A stretch of 64,000 nt of DNA from Streptomyces violascens. Its GTDB lineage: Bacteria > Actinomycetota > Actinomycetes > Streptomycetales > Streptomycetaceae. Location: assembly GCF_014649955.1 (NCBI RefSeq), contig NZ_BMUA01000001.1:496001-560000 (forward strand). Direction: 5' to 3'. The position numbers were made by a program, and so were the translations under genes. Shown one piece after another: positions 34,810-43,210 of the stretch. The notes beneath the pieces are model-generated. The model saw nothing but the letters and a program-made list of their open reading frames with translations, made no database searches and had not been told where the DNA came from. How positions within the stretch are numbered: position 1 is the stretch's first letter; the number at the start of each line of letters is the position of its first letter.

Positions 34810-35316
34810 ATGGAGACTCGCTCGATCACCGCGGAAGTACCGATGGTTCCCCGTATGTCCGAGGACCCCGCACAGCTCGTCCCGGAGCTGGCTCAGGTAT
34901 CGGCGGCGCTGTTCAAGGTCACCGGCAACGGCTCGGTGCCGCGCGCCACCATCAGCCTGATCCAGCTGCGTGCGGGGCAGATCGTCGGCAGCACCTACCT
35001 GACCGTGCTGCACACCGGGTTCCTGCGCAAGGCCGGGGAGCCGGAGGAGCGGATCACGTCGGTGGCGTCCTGGCAGGACTCGCCCTACTTCACCGGTGAG
35101 GAACGTGCCGCACTGGCCCTCGTGGAGGCCGCCCTCCAGCCGGCCGCACACGGCGAACGCGTCCCGGACGAGCTCTACGCGCAGGCGGCCGAGCACTACG
35201 AGCCCAAGGCGCTGGCCACCTTGATGTTCGCCATCGGGCAGGTCAACTTCTTCATCGCCGTGGCCCTCATCGCCAAGCCGGTGCCCGGACGGTCCTTCAC
35301 CGACCCCTGGAACTGA
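34810..35316 (+). CDS. Carboxymuconolactone decarboxylase/AhpD-fold protein lacking the CxxC motif
   Basis: This 168-residue protein has the AhpD helical fold. ATISLIQLRAGQIVG leads into the active-site helix, and PYFTGEERAALALVEAAL is the second family block. In peroxidase-active members the active-site helix reads CxxC followed by a histidine. Here those positions are S61-T-Y-L64 with H68 kept, so both redox cysteines are gone. The start at 34810 is preceded by GAGGAG six bases away; an ATG at 34804 is too close to that site. No redox partner is adjacent. A non-peroxidase role is likely. Confidence 0.88.
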   Translation: METRSITAEVPMVPRMSEDPAQLVPELAQVSAALFKVTGNGSVPRATISLIQLRAGQIVGSTYLTVLHTGFLRKAGEPEERITSVASWQDSPYFTGEERAALALVEAALQPAAHGERVPDELYAQAAEHYEPKALATLMFAIGQVNFFIAVALIAKPVPGRSFTDPWN

Positions 35317-35323
35317 CCGCCCC

Positions 35324-35989
35324 TCAGCGCAACTCCCGAGGCCCGTACGGGGCGAACGGCTCCCCCGACGCCAGCGCCCAGTAGCGGTCTCCGAACGACC
35401 AGTGCCACCACTCGGTGGGGTAGTTCACCAGGCCCGCGGCCGTCAGGGCGGATCCCAGGATCCCCCGGCGCTCGCGGGCCTCGGCACCGATGGCGCCGGC
35501 CTCGGTGTAGCAGGCGCCCGCGCTCTCCTCCGGGGACGCGTTCATCCGGGTGCCCAGGTCGAGCTCGCGTCCCTCCGCATCGGCGAGGGTCAGATCGACT
35601 GCCGCACCCGCACTGTGCGGCGCGATCCCGGGCGGGGACACGTACCGGCTCGCCGCCGCGTGGACCTGCTCGGCGGGCCACTCCGGGTGCAGCGCCCGCA
35701 GTTCTTCCACGTACTCCTCGAAGTACGTCCGCTGCAGCGAGAGCGGGCGGTACCCCTCGACGAAGAGCAGGCGCAGGCCTCCGGGGAGCAACTCCTGTGC
35801 GTGCAGCAGGCGTTCATGGACCCCCTTCCGCAGGTGCGCGAACGCGCTCTCGGCGTCCTGGAGGCGTACGTCGACCATGAGGGCGCCGCCGCGGCGGACG
35901 TCCACCAGCGGCTCACCGCACTCCTGCAGCGGGACGGCCGCGACCCGCGGATCCGACATCAGGACGACCTGGCTCATCGAGTCGCTCAT
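35324..35989 (-). CDS. D-alanyl-D-alanine dipeptidase, VanX-like (M15D)
   Basis: This 221-residue zinc dipeptidase cleaves D-Ala-D-Ala. VEGYRPLSLQRTYFEEY is the conserved arginine block. APHSAGAAVDLTLAD supplies the first zinc ligands (His and Asp), and NYPTEWWHWSFGD supplies the catalytic Glu and last His. The fold and motifs are complete. It is a lone gene without vanH, vanA or a VanRS pair, so it more likely serves peptidoglycan dipeptide recycling than glycopeptide resistance. No signal peptide is seen, fitting a cytoplasmic enzyme. The start is the ATG at 35989. Confidence 0.9.
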   Translation of the reverse strand: MSDSMSQVVLMSDPRVAAVPLQECGEPLVDVRRGGALMVDVRLQDAESAFAHLRKGVHERLLHAQELLPGGLRLLFVEGYRPLSLQRTYFEEYVEELRALHPEWPAEQVHAAASRYVSPPGIAPHSAGAAVDLTLADAEGRELDLGTRMNASPEESAGACYTEAGAIGAEARERRGILGSALTAAGLVNYPTEWWHWSFGDRYWALASGEPFAPYGPRELR

Positions 35990-36086
35990 GCGGAGATCAT
36001 CTCCCGGAGCCCGATCTCCCCGGAGCCGGCAGCGGGTGACCGATCCCGCGTGCGGGCCCGCAGGGGGCCGTTGAGATACTCCGGCC

Positions 36087-36629
36087 ATGGAGACGAGTAC
36101 GGGGGCGGGCGGCAGATCGCCCGGTCAGGCGCTGCGTGGGGCCGGGGCGGGCCGGTCGGCGCAATGGGCGCTGCGTGCTGCGGTACCGGCGGATGTCGAG
36201 CCCATCGTGGAGCTGCGGGCCGTGGTGATGCGGCCGGACCTGGAGCGGCTCGGCCGGTTCGACGAGCATCGGGTCCGGCAGCGGTTCCGGGACGCGTTCG
36301 TCCCGGAGCACATGTCGATCGTCCTGGCCGACGGCGCCTTCGCGGGCTGTGTCGCGCTGCGCCCGGCCGAGGACTGCCAGTGGCTGGAGCACTTCTTTCT
36401 CTCTCCGGACCTTCAGGGCCGGGGGCTCGGATCGGCCGTCCTGCGCACCGTGCTGAACCGGGCCGACGCCGATGGCGTGGACGTCCGCCTGAACGTCCTG
36501 CGGGGCAGCGCCGCGCGGCGCCTGTACGAGCGGCACGGGTTCACCGTGGAGACCGAGGATCCCGTCGACGTGTTCATGGTGCGACGGCCGGGTGCGGAGT
36601 CCGGCGCCTCGGGAAGGATGTCCGGCTGA
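36087..36629 (+). CDS. GNAT-family N-acetyltransferase
   Basis: This 180-residue protein begins with a Gly/Ala-rich stretch of about 25 residues, then a GNAT domain. LRAAVPADVEPIVELRAVVM is the first strand and helix. WLEHFFLSPDLQGRGLGSAV contains the acetyl-CoA pyrophosphate loop (Q/RxxGxG/A). RLNVLRGSAARRLYERHGF is the C-terminal motif. It transfers an acetyl group from acetyl-CoA to an amine; the acceptor is unknown. It is divergent from the VanX-like gene and ends ten bases before the broken TetR gene. Confidence 0.9.
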   Translation: METSTGAGGRSPGQALRGAGAGRSAQWALRAAVPADVEPIVELRAVVMRPDLERLGRFDEHRVRQRFRDAFVPEHMSIVLADGAFAGCVALRPAEDCQWLEHFFLSPDLQGRGLGSAVLRTVLNRADADGVDVRLNVLRGSAARRLYERHGFTVETEDPVDVFMVRRPGAESGASGRMSG

Positions 36630-36639
36630 GACCGGATGC

Positions 36640-36930
36640 TCAGTTCGGGCGGGGCCTGAGCAGACCGTCCACCAGCGCGTCCACCAGGCCGCGGGGGATG
36701 CTCGCCCCCGTCAGGGCGCGGTAGACGATCGGGCCGACCAGGGCGTCCATCGTGGCGTCGGGACCGAGCTCGGGGGAGATCTCCCCCGCCTCGATCGCCC
36801 GCGCCAGCATGTCGCGTTCCAGTGTGCGGCGTGGACCGAGATAGCGCTTGTGGAGGCTCTTGGCCGTGTCGGGATCGTGCTGCGCCTGCGCGATGAGCGC
36901 GAGCAGGACCTTGCCGGCGGGGTCGCGCGG
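36640..36930 (-). pseudogene. TetR-family regulator, N-terminal half deleted
   Basis: The minus frame ending with TGA at 36640-36642 encodes a complete TetR C-terminal domain. It includes DPAGKVLLALIAQAQHDPDT, ARAIEAGEISPELGPDATMD and ALVGPIVYRALTGASIPRG. Homology stops at about 36925, before the DNA-binding helix-turn-helix, and no start codon fits. Immediately to the right, on the opposite strand, is an SDR gene that also lacks its N-terminus. A regulator without its DNA-binding domain would not function, so I call it a pseudogene. Confidence 0.75.
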
Positions 36931-36935
36931 AGCGC

Positions 36936-37421
36936 CTGGAAGGCCGTCCGGACGGCGACCGGCTCGATCTGCTCTTCGTCAACGCCGCGATCGACCGGGG
37001 CGACCTGCCCATCGACGAGGTCCCGACCGAGACGTTCACCGAGGTGATGGTCACCAACGCGCTGAGCCCATTGCGCACGCTAGAGGCCCTGTGCGGACTC
37101 GTCGCACCCGGCGGAACCGTCGCGGTCATGTCCTCCGAGCGGGGCAGCATCTCGCTCAATACGGAGGACGGCCACGAGCTCTACAAGGCGAGCAAGGCCG
37201 CGCTCAACCAGCTGATGCGCAGTTACGCCACCCGTCATGCCGACGACGGACACACCAAGCCGCTCATCGACCCGGGCCACAACCGGACCCGACTCGGCGG
37301 GCCCGACGCTCCGTTGAACCCCAAGGAGAGCATCCCTGCCGTCGTCGACGTCCTCGAAGCGCAGACCGGCGCGCCCGGCCTGCGGTTCTTGGACCGCCAT
37401 GGCGAGACGGTCCCGTGGTAG
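36936..37421 (+). pseudogene. Short-chain dehydrogenase/reductase, N-terminus deleted
   Basis: SDR homology begins near 36957 with LDLLFVNAAIDRGDLPIDEV and continues with FTEVMVTNALSPLRTLEALC, the catalytic region VAVMSSERGSISLN then ELYKASKAALNQL, and a normal C-terminus ending GETVPW. The cofactor-binding TGxxxGIG segment and first strands, about 75 residues, are absent. An internal ATG at 37044 could start a fragment, but it would not bind NAD(P). The gene abuts the equally truncated TetR gene head to head, which implies that one deletion removed both 5' ends and the shared promoter. Confidence 0.75.
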
Positions 37422-37452
37422 GACTCCAGGCCGAATACGGCAGGAACTCCCG

Positions 37453-37800
37453 CTAGCTCACCGGATTCTCGATCAGCGTGACGCGGTTGCCGTCGGGGTC
37501 GCGAACGGCGGCGAACCGCACGTTCTGGGAGCCCGGCTGGATCTTCCCGGCCGTGATGCCCCACTCGGCAAGGTCCGCGATCGCCTTGTCGAGGTCGTCG
37601 ACCACGAGGTTGAGCAGTGTCGACCCGGCGTGCTCCGGCGACCGGAGCACCGACACCCAGCCGGACGGCGCGATGTGCCAGTCGGCGAGCCCGGGCATCG
37701 GCCTCTTGTCGGGCGGCCTCCCGAGCAGCCGCTCGTACCAGGCCATGGAGACTTCCATCTCGGTCACCGGGGCCACGGCGAGGACGTGGGTGAATGACAT
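37453..37800 (-). CDS. VOC-family (glyoxalase fold) protein
   Basis: This 115-residue single VOC domain reads THVLAVAPVTEMEVSMAWYE, then LLNLVVDDLDKAIADLAEWG and FAAVRDPDGNRVTLIENP. The paired beta-alpha modules and the DPDGN turn before the metal-ligand strand are typical. The ATG at 37800 follows GGAAGGA. The gene faces the SDR remnant and is back to back with the mycothiol-type gene at 38011. The substrate is not deducible. Confidence 0.88.
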   Translation of the reverse strand: MSFTHVLAVAPVTEMEVSMAWYERLLGRPPDKRPMPGLADWHIAPSGWVSVLRSPEHAGSTLLNLVVDDLDKAIADLAEWGITAGKIQPGSQNVRFAAVRDPDGNRVTLIENPVS

Positions 37801-38010
37801 GGGGCATCCTTCCGCAGGGCCGCGCGGGCCGCATGCCCTGGCTCCCCGGCACGACCCGCTGCGGGAGGAGATCGCCCGGGAGACCAGCTGACCGAGCAGC
37901 GCTGACGGCGGCGGCCGCGGCATGTGCGCGGGCCACATGAGCGAGCCCCCTCCCGCGCGCACCGCCCCATACGCTTGTCCGGTCTTCCCACACCGCACTA
38001 CCTTGCCGGT

Positions 38011-38667
38011 GTGGATCTCTTCTCACACTCCTGGGCGGCCTTGCGCGCCGCGGTCGCCGGGCTCCGGGACCAGGACTTCGGGCAGCCGTCCGGCTGTGGC
38101 GGCTGGCTCGTGCGGGACCTCGTGTGCCACCTCGTCATCGATGCCCAGGACGTCCTGATCACCCTCGTCACCCCCGCCGACGGCGAACCGACCGTCGACG
38201 CGGTGACCTACTGGAGCGTCGGAGAGCAGACGCCGACCGGCGACGACCCGCTCGACGCGCTGATCGTCCGGCTGGCTGCCGCCTACCAGGAACCGGGGCT
38301 GCTCAAGTTCCATCTGGACGACGTCGGCTCCGCCGCCGGACGTGCCGCCGAACTCGCCGACCCCGGCGCCCGGGTCGGCACCCAGGACCAGGTCCTCACC
38401 GTGGGCGACTACCTCAGCGCATACGTCCTGGAATGGACGCTGCACCACCTGGACCTGATCGCTCATCTCCCGGACGCCGCGGGGCCGCCCGCCGAAGGAC
38501 TGACCCGATCCCGCACGATGCTGGAGGCGATCGCCGGCGCTCCGTTCCCCGCCTCGCTCACCGACACGGACGCGCTGCTGATCGGCACCGGCCGCCGAGC
38601 CCCCACCGATGACGAGAAGTCCGAACTAGGCCGCCTGGCCGAGAAGTTGCCGTTCGTACTCGGCTGA
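38011..38667 (+). CDS. Maleylpyruvate isomerase/DinB-fold (mycothiol-dependent type) protein
   Basis: This 218-residue four-helix-bundle protein begins MDLFSHSWAALRAAVAGLRD. GGWLVRDLVCHLVIDAQD is the metal-site helix, with a histidine at the usual position, and YVLEWTLHHLDLIAHL is the last metal-binding helix. Such proteins use mycothiol as a cofactor in actinobacteria, in isomerase or transferase reactions. The GTG at 38011 has no ribosome binding site. TACCTT lies about ten bases upstream, so a leaderless transcript is plausible. The fold is clear; the reaction is not. Confidence 0.8.
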   Translation: MDLFSHSWAALRAAVAGLRDQDFGQPSGCGGWLVRDLVCHLVIDAQDVLITLVTPADGEPTVDAVTYWSVGEQTPTGDDPLDALIVRLAAAYQEPGLLKFHLDDVGSAAGRAAELADPGARVGTQDQVLTVGDYLSAYVLEWTLHHLDLIAHLPDAAGPPAEGLTRSRTMLEAIAGAPFPASLTDTDALLIGTGRRAPTDDEKSELGRLAEKLPFVLG

Positions 38668-39096
38668 CGCCACGGGCGAGTGACGGCGCGCGGTACCGGC
38701 AACACGCTCACACTGCGCCAAGTACGCGGCATTGGTCCCGGCCAGGACCTTCTCCTGCGGATGCGCTGAATGCGCGGCCTCGCCGCCGTGCAGGGCGAAA
38801 GGTGCAGGGTAGGCGCCTGCCGGGCATTTCGTGGCCCAATTTCCCAGTCCCGCCCGGAATTTCGCGACAGACGGGGTGCGAATGTCAACGGTGCGGGGCC
38901 GCAATCCGTTCGGCCGAGCCGACGACCGAGGGGATCTGAGCCATCCCCGCATGGCGTGAATACCCTCTGCCGCCCGCAGACTCCATGTACGGCCCTGTTC
39001 ACTGGTAAAGGACCAAAGGCCCCGGAAGCATGCGAGCCTTCGGGCCGGAACCTGATGGCGCCTGCGCCGGGGGAAGATCGGGGAGCGGACATTGCC
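38668..39096. other. Intergenic region upstream of the oxygenase-carbamoyltransferase operon
   Basis: No convincing gene is seen in 429 bp. The part at 38830-38900 (CCAATTTCCCAG, GGAATTTCGCG) is relatively AT-rich and may hold the operon promoter. An imperfect inverted repeat, GGCCCCGGAAG with CTTCGGGCC, lies near 39017-39045, about 50 bases before the oxygenase start, and could fold in the leader. Confidence 0.4.
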
Positions 39097-39990
39097 ATGA
39101 TCGAAGAAAGTGCAGCACGCGCCGACAGCGTGGTCGACGCGCTGGAACAGCACCTTGTACACGAGGTGCCCCCACTCCGTCTGCAACGGGCCCGGCGTGA
39201 ATTCCTCACCCAGGGTTTCGTGAAGACCGGATTCCTCGCTCCGTACGACGTCAAGAAGCTCGTCGCGGAGGAGACGGAATCACTGATCGGCCGCCATGCC
39301 GTGCGGCGGGACGGCGAGTTCGCCGAGACCGGCGGAACGCCGCGCCGGATGCACAACGTACGCCGTGCGGAGATCGCCGAGTACGGCCGGATCCTTCCGC
39401 TGCTCTATTCCTCCCCCGGACTCAGGGAAGCCCTGGCCGTCGTGGCGGGAGAGGACGTTCTTGAATGCCCTTATCCTCCCGAGCAATTCGTCATTACCGA
39501 GCTCACCCAGAGCGGCGACACCCACGGCTGGCATTGGGACGACTACAGTTTCGCCCTCGTGTGGGTGATCGACTGCCCGCCGGTGGAACGGGGCGGGTTC
39601 GTGCAGTGCGTACCGCGTACGGAGTGGGACAAGGAAAACCCCCAGTTGCACCGGCACTTCGTTTCGCGGCCCATTCACTCCGTCGAACTCCGGCCCGGCG
39701 ATCTCTATTTCCTGCGCTCCGACACCACCCTGCACCGGGTGTATCCGGTGACCGGGGGCAGGCGCCTCATCGTGAACATGGGATATGCCGCGCGTCGTGA
39801 TCTGGCCAAGCCCCTGTCCCACGAGACCATGGACGCGCTGTGGGCGGACCCGGCGGATTCCGGGCCCGCGGCTTGCGGCCCGGCGGCTCGGGACACAGCC
39901 TCCCGCGGAGCGGAACAGGAGAGTTCCCAGTGGCGGCCAACGTCCTGCGGCGGCACATCTCAGTCCCCGGGCTCGTCGTCCACTACCTGA
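39097..39990 (+). CDS. Fe(II)/2-oxoglutarate-dependent amino-acid oxygenase (BesD/HalD-like family)
   Basis: About 297 residues form a cupin-fold oxygenase. HGWHWDDYSFALVWVIDCPP gives the iron ligands H146 and D148. SDTTLHRVYPVTGGRRL gives the distal H213 and the 2-oxoglutarate-binding arginine. The pattern resembles the BesD/HalD family acting on free amino acids. Halogenating members have glycine in place of the aspartate; this one keeps it, so hydroxylation or desaturation is expected. The last 35 residues are Ser/Gly/Ala-rich and run 61 bp into the permease gene. The ATG at 39097 follows GGGAG. It opens a four-gene operon with a permease, a carbamoyltransferase and an SDR. Confidence 0.85.
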   Translation: MIEESAARADSVVDALEQHLVHEVPPLRLQRARREFLTQGFVKTGFLAPYDVKKLVAEETESLIGRHAVRRDGEFAETGGTPRRMHNVRRAEIAEYGRILPLLYSSPGLREALAVVAGEDVLECPYPPEQFVITELTQSGDTHGWHWDDYSFALVWVIDCPPVERGGFVQCVPRTEWDKENPQLHRHFVSRPIHSVELRPGDLYFLRSDTTLHRVYPVTGGRRLIVNMGYAARRDLAKPLSHETMDALWADPADSGPAACGPAARDTASRGAEQESSQWRPTSCGGTSQSPGSSSTT

Positions 39991-41303
39991 CTTCCGTACT
40001 CGGTGTCGGCCTCCTGGTCATTCCGGTGCTCGCCTGGACCACGGCGGGCCCGCTGTCGCTCCTTGCCTGGGGCATTCTGATCGTCTACAGCTACCCGTTC
40101 GCGCTCGTCTTCGCCAAGCTGTCGACGCTGCACCCGACGAGCAAGGGCGTCGCGCACTTCGTCGAGGTGGCCTTCGGCAGACGAGCCGGCCGGGTCGCCG
40201 CGCTCTACCTCCTGATGACACTGCTTCTGGCCAACCCGGTACTGGGTCTGATCGCCGGCCGCTATCTCCTGGCCGCGCTGGCCCCGGGCGCCTCCAACCG
40301 GGCCTCGCTCGCGGCCGGGGCGGCGGTCATCCTCGGCTGCATCGCGCTGAACCTGCTCGGCGTCGAAGTCAGCGGGCGCGTGCAGCTCGCCGTGCTCGTG
40401 GTCGTCACCGGGGTGCTGTGCGCCATCATCGTCCTGGCACTCCCCCAGGGGAATCCGGCCCAGCTCCACCCGGTCGCCCCGCAGGGCTGGGGTGTGCTCG
40501 GCGACTGCCTGCTGATCTGTTTCTTCGGCTTCATCGGATGGGAGAACGCCGCCCCCATCGCGGAAGAGGTCCGCGACCCCGGGCGCACCTTCCCCCGCGG
40601 CATCCTGTGCGCCGTCTGCGTCGTGGGGGTCCTCTACTTCGCCATGGCGTTGACGGTGGCGCTCACCATGCCCTCGGACCAGAACATGGTGGAGGGACTC
40701 ACCGGATTCACCCGCCTGTTGAGGATCGCTACGGGCGCCGACCACACCACCATCGGCTACCTGGTGGCGGCCGTGCTGCTCGTGCTCACCACCAACGCAT
40801 GGTGCCTGGGAACGTCCAGGGTCGTCTTCGCGCTGGCCCGCGAAGGGATCATCCCCCGCGGCCTGAGCCGGATCTCGCCCCGCACGGGCACGCCGTCGCG
40901 GGCCGTGCTCGCCCTGGTCCCGGGCTACAGCCTCACCCTCGGCCTCCTTGAGGCGACCGACTCCAACGAGTCCGTCCTCATCAAGGCGTCCTCGGCCGCC
41001 TACCTCCTGGTCTTCCTCCTCGCCTTCCTGTCCGCGATCCGTCTCGTACGGACCGGGCCGATGCGCTGGACGAACTACCTGGTCACCGCCGTGACCGTAC
41101 TGATGCTGCCCTTCATGGGCGTCAGCATCGGCTACGTGGCGGCCATGTTCACCGCGGCGGCGCTCGCCGAGTGGTGGCTGGCCCGGCGCGAACGGACCCG
41201 GCTGCGACACGCGGCGACCGCGCTCACGCGTCCCCCGTCGCCCGAACTCCCCACCACCGCACCGCACCACCACCATCCGGAGCACGACCGACGAGAGAGG
41301 TGA
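39930..41303 (+). CDS. APC-family amino acid permease
   Basis: This 457-residue transporter has about 12 membrane helices. SVLGVGLLVIPVLAWTTAGP is the glycine-rich unwound region of helix 1. FFGFIGWENAAPIAEEVRDP is the helix 6 motif, with the conserved glutamate pair of the APC superfamily. The C-terminus is a His/Pro/Thr-rich cytoplasmic tail (TTAPHHHHPEHDRRER). The GTG at 39930 follows AGGAG with eight bases between and lies inside the end of the oxygenase gene, so translation is coupled. It probably imports the amino acid substrate or exports the modified product. Confidence 0.9.
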   Translation: MAANVLRRHISVPGLVVHYLTSVLGVGLLVIPVLAWTTAGPLSLLAWGILIVYSYPFALVFAKLSTLHPTSKGVAHFVEVAFGRRAGRVAALYLLMTLLLANPVLGLIAGRYLLAALAPGASNRASLAAGAAVILGCIALNLLGVEVSGRVQLAVLVVVTGVLCAIIVLALPQGNPAQLHPVAPQGWGVLGDCLLICFFGFIGWENAAPIAEEVRDPGRTFPRGILCAVCVVGVLYFAMALTVALTMPSDQNMVEGLTGFTRLLRIATGADHTTIGYLVAAVLLVLTTNAWCLGTSRVVFALAREGIIPRGLSRISPRTGTPSRAVLALVPGYSLTLGLLEATDSNESVLIKASSAAYLLVFLLAFLSAIRLVRTGPMRWTNYLVTAVTVLMLPFMGVSIGYVAAMFTAAALAEWWLARRERTRLRHAATALTRPPSPELPTTAPHHHHPEHDRRER

Positions 41304-41307
41304 CGCC

Positions 41308-42315
41308 TTGCTCGGCCGCCACATACTCGGAATGACCGACTTCTCCGCCGACGAGCTGCACACGCTGCTCGACCTCGCCGCACGCATGAAGCGCGGCGAG
41401 GACACCCACCCCTATCTCACCGGCACGGACCTGGGGCTCCTCTTCCACGTGCCGTCCACCCGGACCCGGGTCTCCTTCCAGGTGGCCGCCGCCCAACTCG
41501 GCGGACGCAGCTACACCTACGGCCCTCAAGAGCTGCGCCTCGCCAACAACGAGACGATCGAGGACACGGCCGGAGTCCTCAGCCGCTACCTGAGCGCCCT
41601 GGTGGTCCGCTGGTACGACATGGCCGACTACGGAGCGGGGCACCGCCGGCTGCACACCATGGCCGAGCACTCCTCCATCCCGGTCATCAACGCCCTGGAC
41701 GACGAGGAGCACCCCTGCCAGGTCCTCGCCGATCTGCTGACCCTGCGCGAACGGTTCGGCGACGGCCTTCCGCAGCGGCGGATCGTCTACACCTGGGCGT
41801 ACTCATCCCGCCAGAAGACGCCGGGCGTTCTGCACTCCTCACTCCTTGCCGGGGCCCTGCTCGGCCACCACGTCACGTTCGCGCACCCGCCCGGCTTCGA
41901 CCTCGACGAGCGGTACGTCAAGGAGGCGCACGCCCTCGCGGCCTCGTCCGGGGCGCGGCTCGACTTCTGCGACGACATCGAGGAGGCGGTGCGGGGCGCC
42001 GACGCGGTGTACGTGCAGAGCTGGAAGTCCCTTCAGTTGACCGGACAGCACGAGTGGCAGGCGCGGACCCGGCTCGCCGACCGGTGGCGGGTGACCGAGC
42101 CGCTCATGGCGCTTGCCGCGCCGGGCGCGCCGTTCCTGGACTGCATGCCGAGCAACCGCGGCGAGGAGATGGACGCCGAGGTCAAGGACGGGCCCCGCTC
42201 GCTGATCTTCGACCAGGCCGAGAACCGGCTGCACGCCCAGAAGGCGCTGCTCGCGATGGTGCTCGGCTCTTCAGGGCACACTGCCGGCGCATCCGGCGTG
42301 GGGGGCGCGCGATGA
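41308..42315 (+). CDS. Ornithine-carbamoyltransferase-like enzyme of unknown amine specificity
   Basis: About 335 residues have both carbamoyltransferase domains. HVPSTRTRVSFQVAAAQLGG contains the STRTR carbamoyl-phosphate loop, and DDEEHPCQVLADLLTL the HPCQ motif. The second-domain motifs depart from ornithine carbamoyltransferase. VYVQSWKSLQLTGQHEW replaces the usual DxWxSMG loop, and FLDCMPSNRGEEMDAEV replaces HCLPxxR. Those are the loops that bind the amine acceptor, so the substrate is probably not plain ornithine. The TTG at 41308 follows GAGAGG. It shares ATGA with the SDR gene. No arginine-biosynthesis gene is near, which argues against a role in housekeeping arginine synthesis. Confidence 0.85.
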   Translation: MLGRHILGMTDFSADELHTLLDLAARMKRGEDTHPYLTGTDLGLLFHVPSTRTRVSFQVAAAQLGGRSYTYGPQELRLANNETIEDTAGVLSRYLSALVVRWYDMADYGAGHRRLHTMAEHSSIPVINALDDEEHPCQVLADLLTLRERFGDGLPQRRIVYTWAYSSRQKTPGVLHSSLLAGALLGHHVTFAHPPGFDLDERYVKEAHALAASSGARLDFCDDIEEAVRGADAVYVQSWKSLQLTGQHEWQARTRLADRWRVTEPLMALAAPGAPFLDCMPSNRGEEMDAEVKDGPRSLIFDQAENRLHAQKALLAMVLGSSGHTAGASGVGGAR

Positions 42316-43076
42316 ACGGGCCCGAGGCGGACCGGGTGGTGCTCGTCACCGGGGCCGCCGGCGGGATCGGCTCCGCCGTGTGCCGACGGCTCGCCGACCA
42401 TCGCACCGCGCTGGCCGTGGCGGACCGGGACGTCGAATCCGCCCGGGAGATCGCCCTGGAGGTGCGGTCGGCGGGCGGCCGGGCCGAGCCGTTCGGCTGC
42501 GACCTGTCCCGGCCCGAGGAGGTCGAGGCCCTGGTCGCCTCCGTCGTGGAGCGCTTCGGCGCCCTGCACGGACTGTGTACGGTCGCGGGCAGCATCCGGC
42601 GGGGCGACATCACGGAGCTGACCCCGGCCGACTGGCGGGCCACCTTCGAGGACAATCTGGACTCGGTGTTCCTGACCTGCCGCACCGCGGTTCCCCAGCT
42701 GGCGAAGGCGGGCGGGGGCTCGATCGTCACCATCGCCTCGGGCTGGGGGCTGCGGGCGGGTCGGCGCGCCGCCGCCTACTGTGCGGCGAAGGCGGGTGTG
42801 GTCATGCTGACGCAGGCCATGGCCCTGGACCACGCGTCGGCAGGCATCCGTGCCAACTGTGTGGCGCCCGGCGACGTACGGACCTCCATGCTCGAACGCG
42901 AGGCACATCAACTCGGCCGCCCGGTGGCCGAGTTCTACGAGGAGGCGGCCGACCGTCCGCTGGGGCGGGTCGGTGAGCCGCGGGAGATCGCGGACGCCGT
43001 GAGCTTCCTGCTCGGCGAGGAGTCGTCCTTCGTGACCGGCGCGGTCCTGACGGTGGACGGCGGGGGCACGCTGTAG
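42312..43076 (+). CDS. Short-chain dehydrogenase/reductase (SDR)
   Basis: This classical SDR has 254 residues. VVLVTGAAGGIGSAVCRRLA is the cofactor-binding turn. The acidic residue at the end of strand 2 (AVADRDVES) suggests NAD preference. IVTIASGWGLRAG followed by AAYCAAKAGVVML is the catalytic Ser-Tyr-Lys region, and VTGAVLTVDGGGTL is the standard C-terminus. The ATG overlaps the carbamoyltransferase stop. As last gene of the operon it could oxidise the hydroxyl group installed by the oxygenase, or reduce a carbonyl. Confidence 0.92.
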   Translation: MNGPEADRVVLVTGAAGGIGSAVCRRLADHRTALAVADRDVESAREIALEVRSAGGRAEPFGCDLSRPEEVEALVASVVERFGALHGLCTVAGSIRRGDITELTPADWRATFEDNLDSVFLTCRTAVPQLAKAGGGSIVTIASGWGLRAGRRAAAYCAAKAGVVMLTQAMALDHASAGIRANCVAPGDVRTSMLEREAHQLGRPVAEFYEEAADRPLGRVGEPREIADAVSFLLGEESSFVTGAVLTVDGGGTL

Positions 43077-43210
43077 CCGTCCGCCTGTGCGCACGAGCGG
43101 GCGGCGGCCTCGCCGGCACCTGTCCCCGGGCTTGGCCGCCGCCCTAACGCGATATAACGTAAGTTCATTCGCAGGCGTCGAGGCGCCGCCCACGAGATCG
43201 GGATGGGGAC

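Noticed and set aside
38463..39356. Minus-strand frames opposite the oxygenase leader and start
   Set aside because: They have no domain similarity and overlap the coding strand of the oxygenase, so they are antisense shadows.
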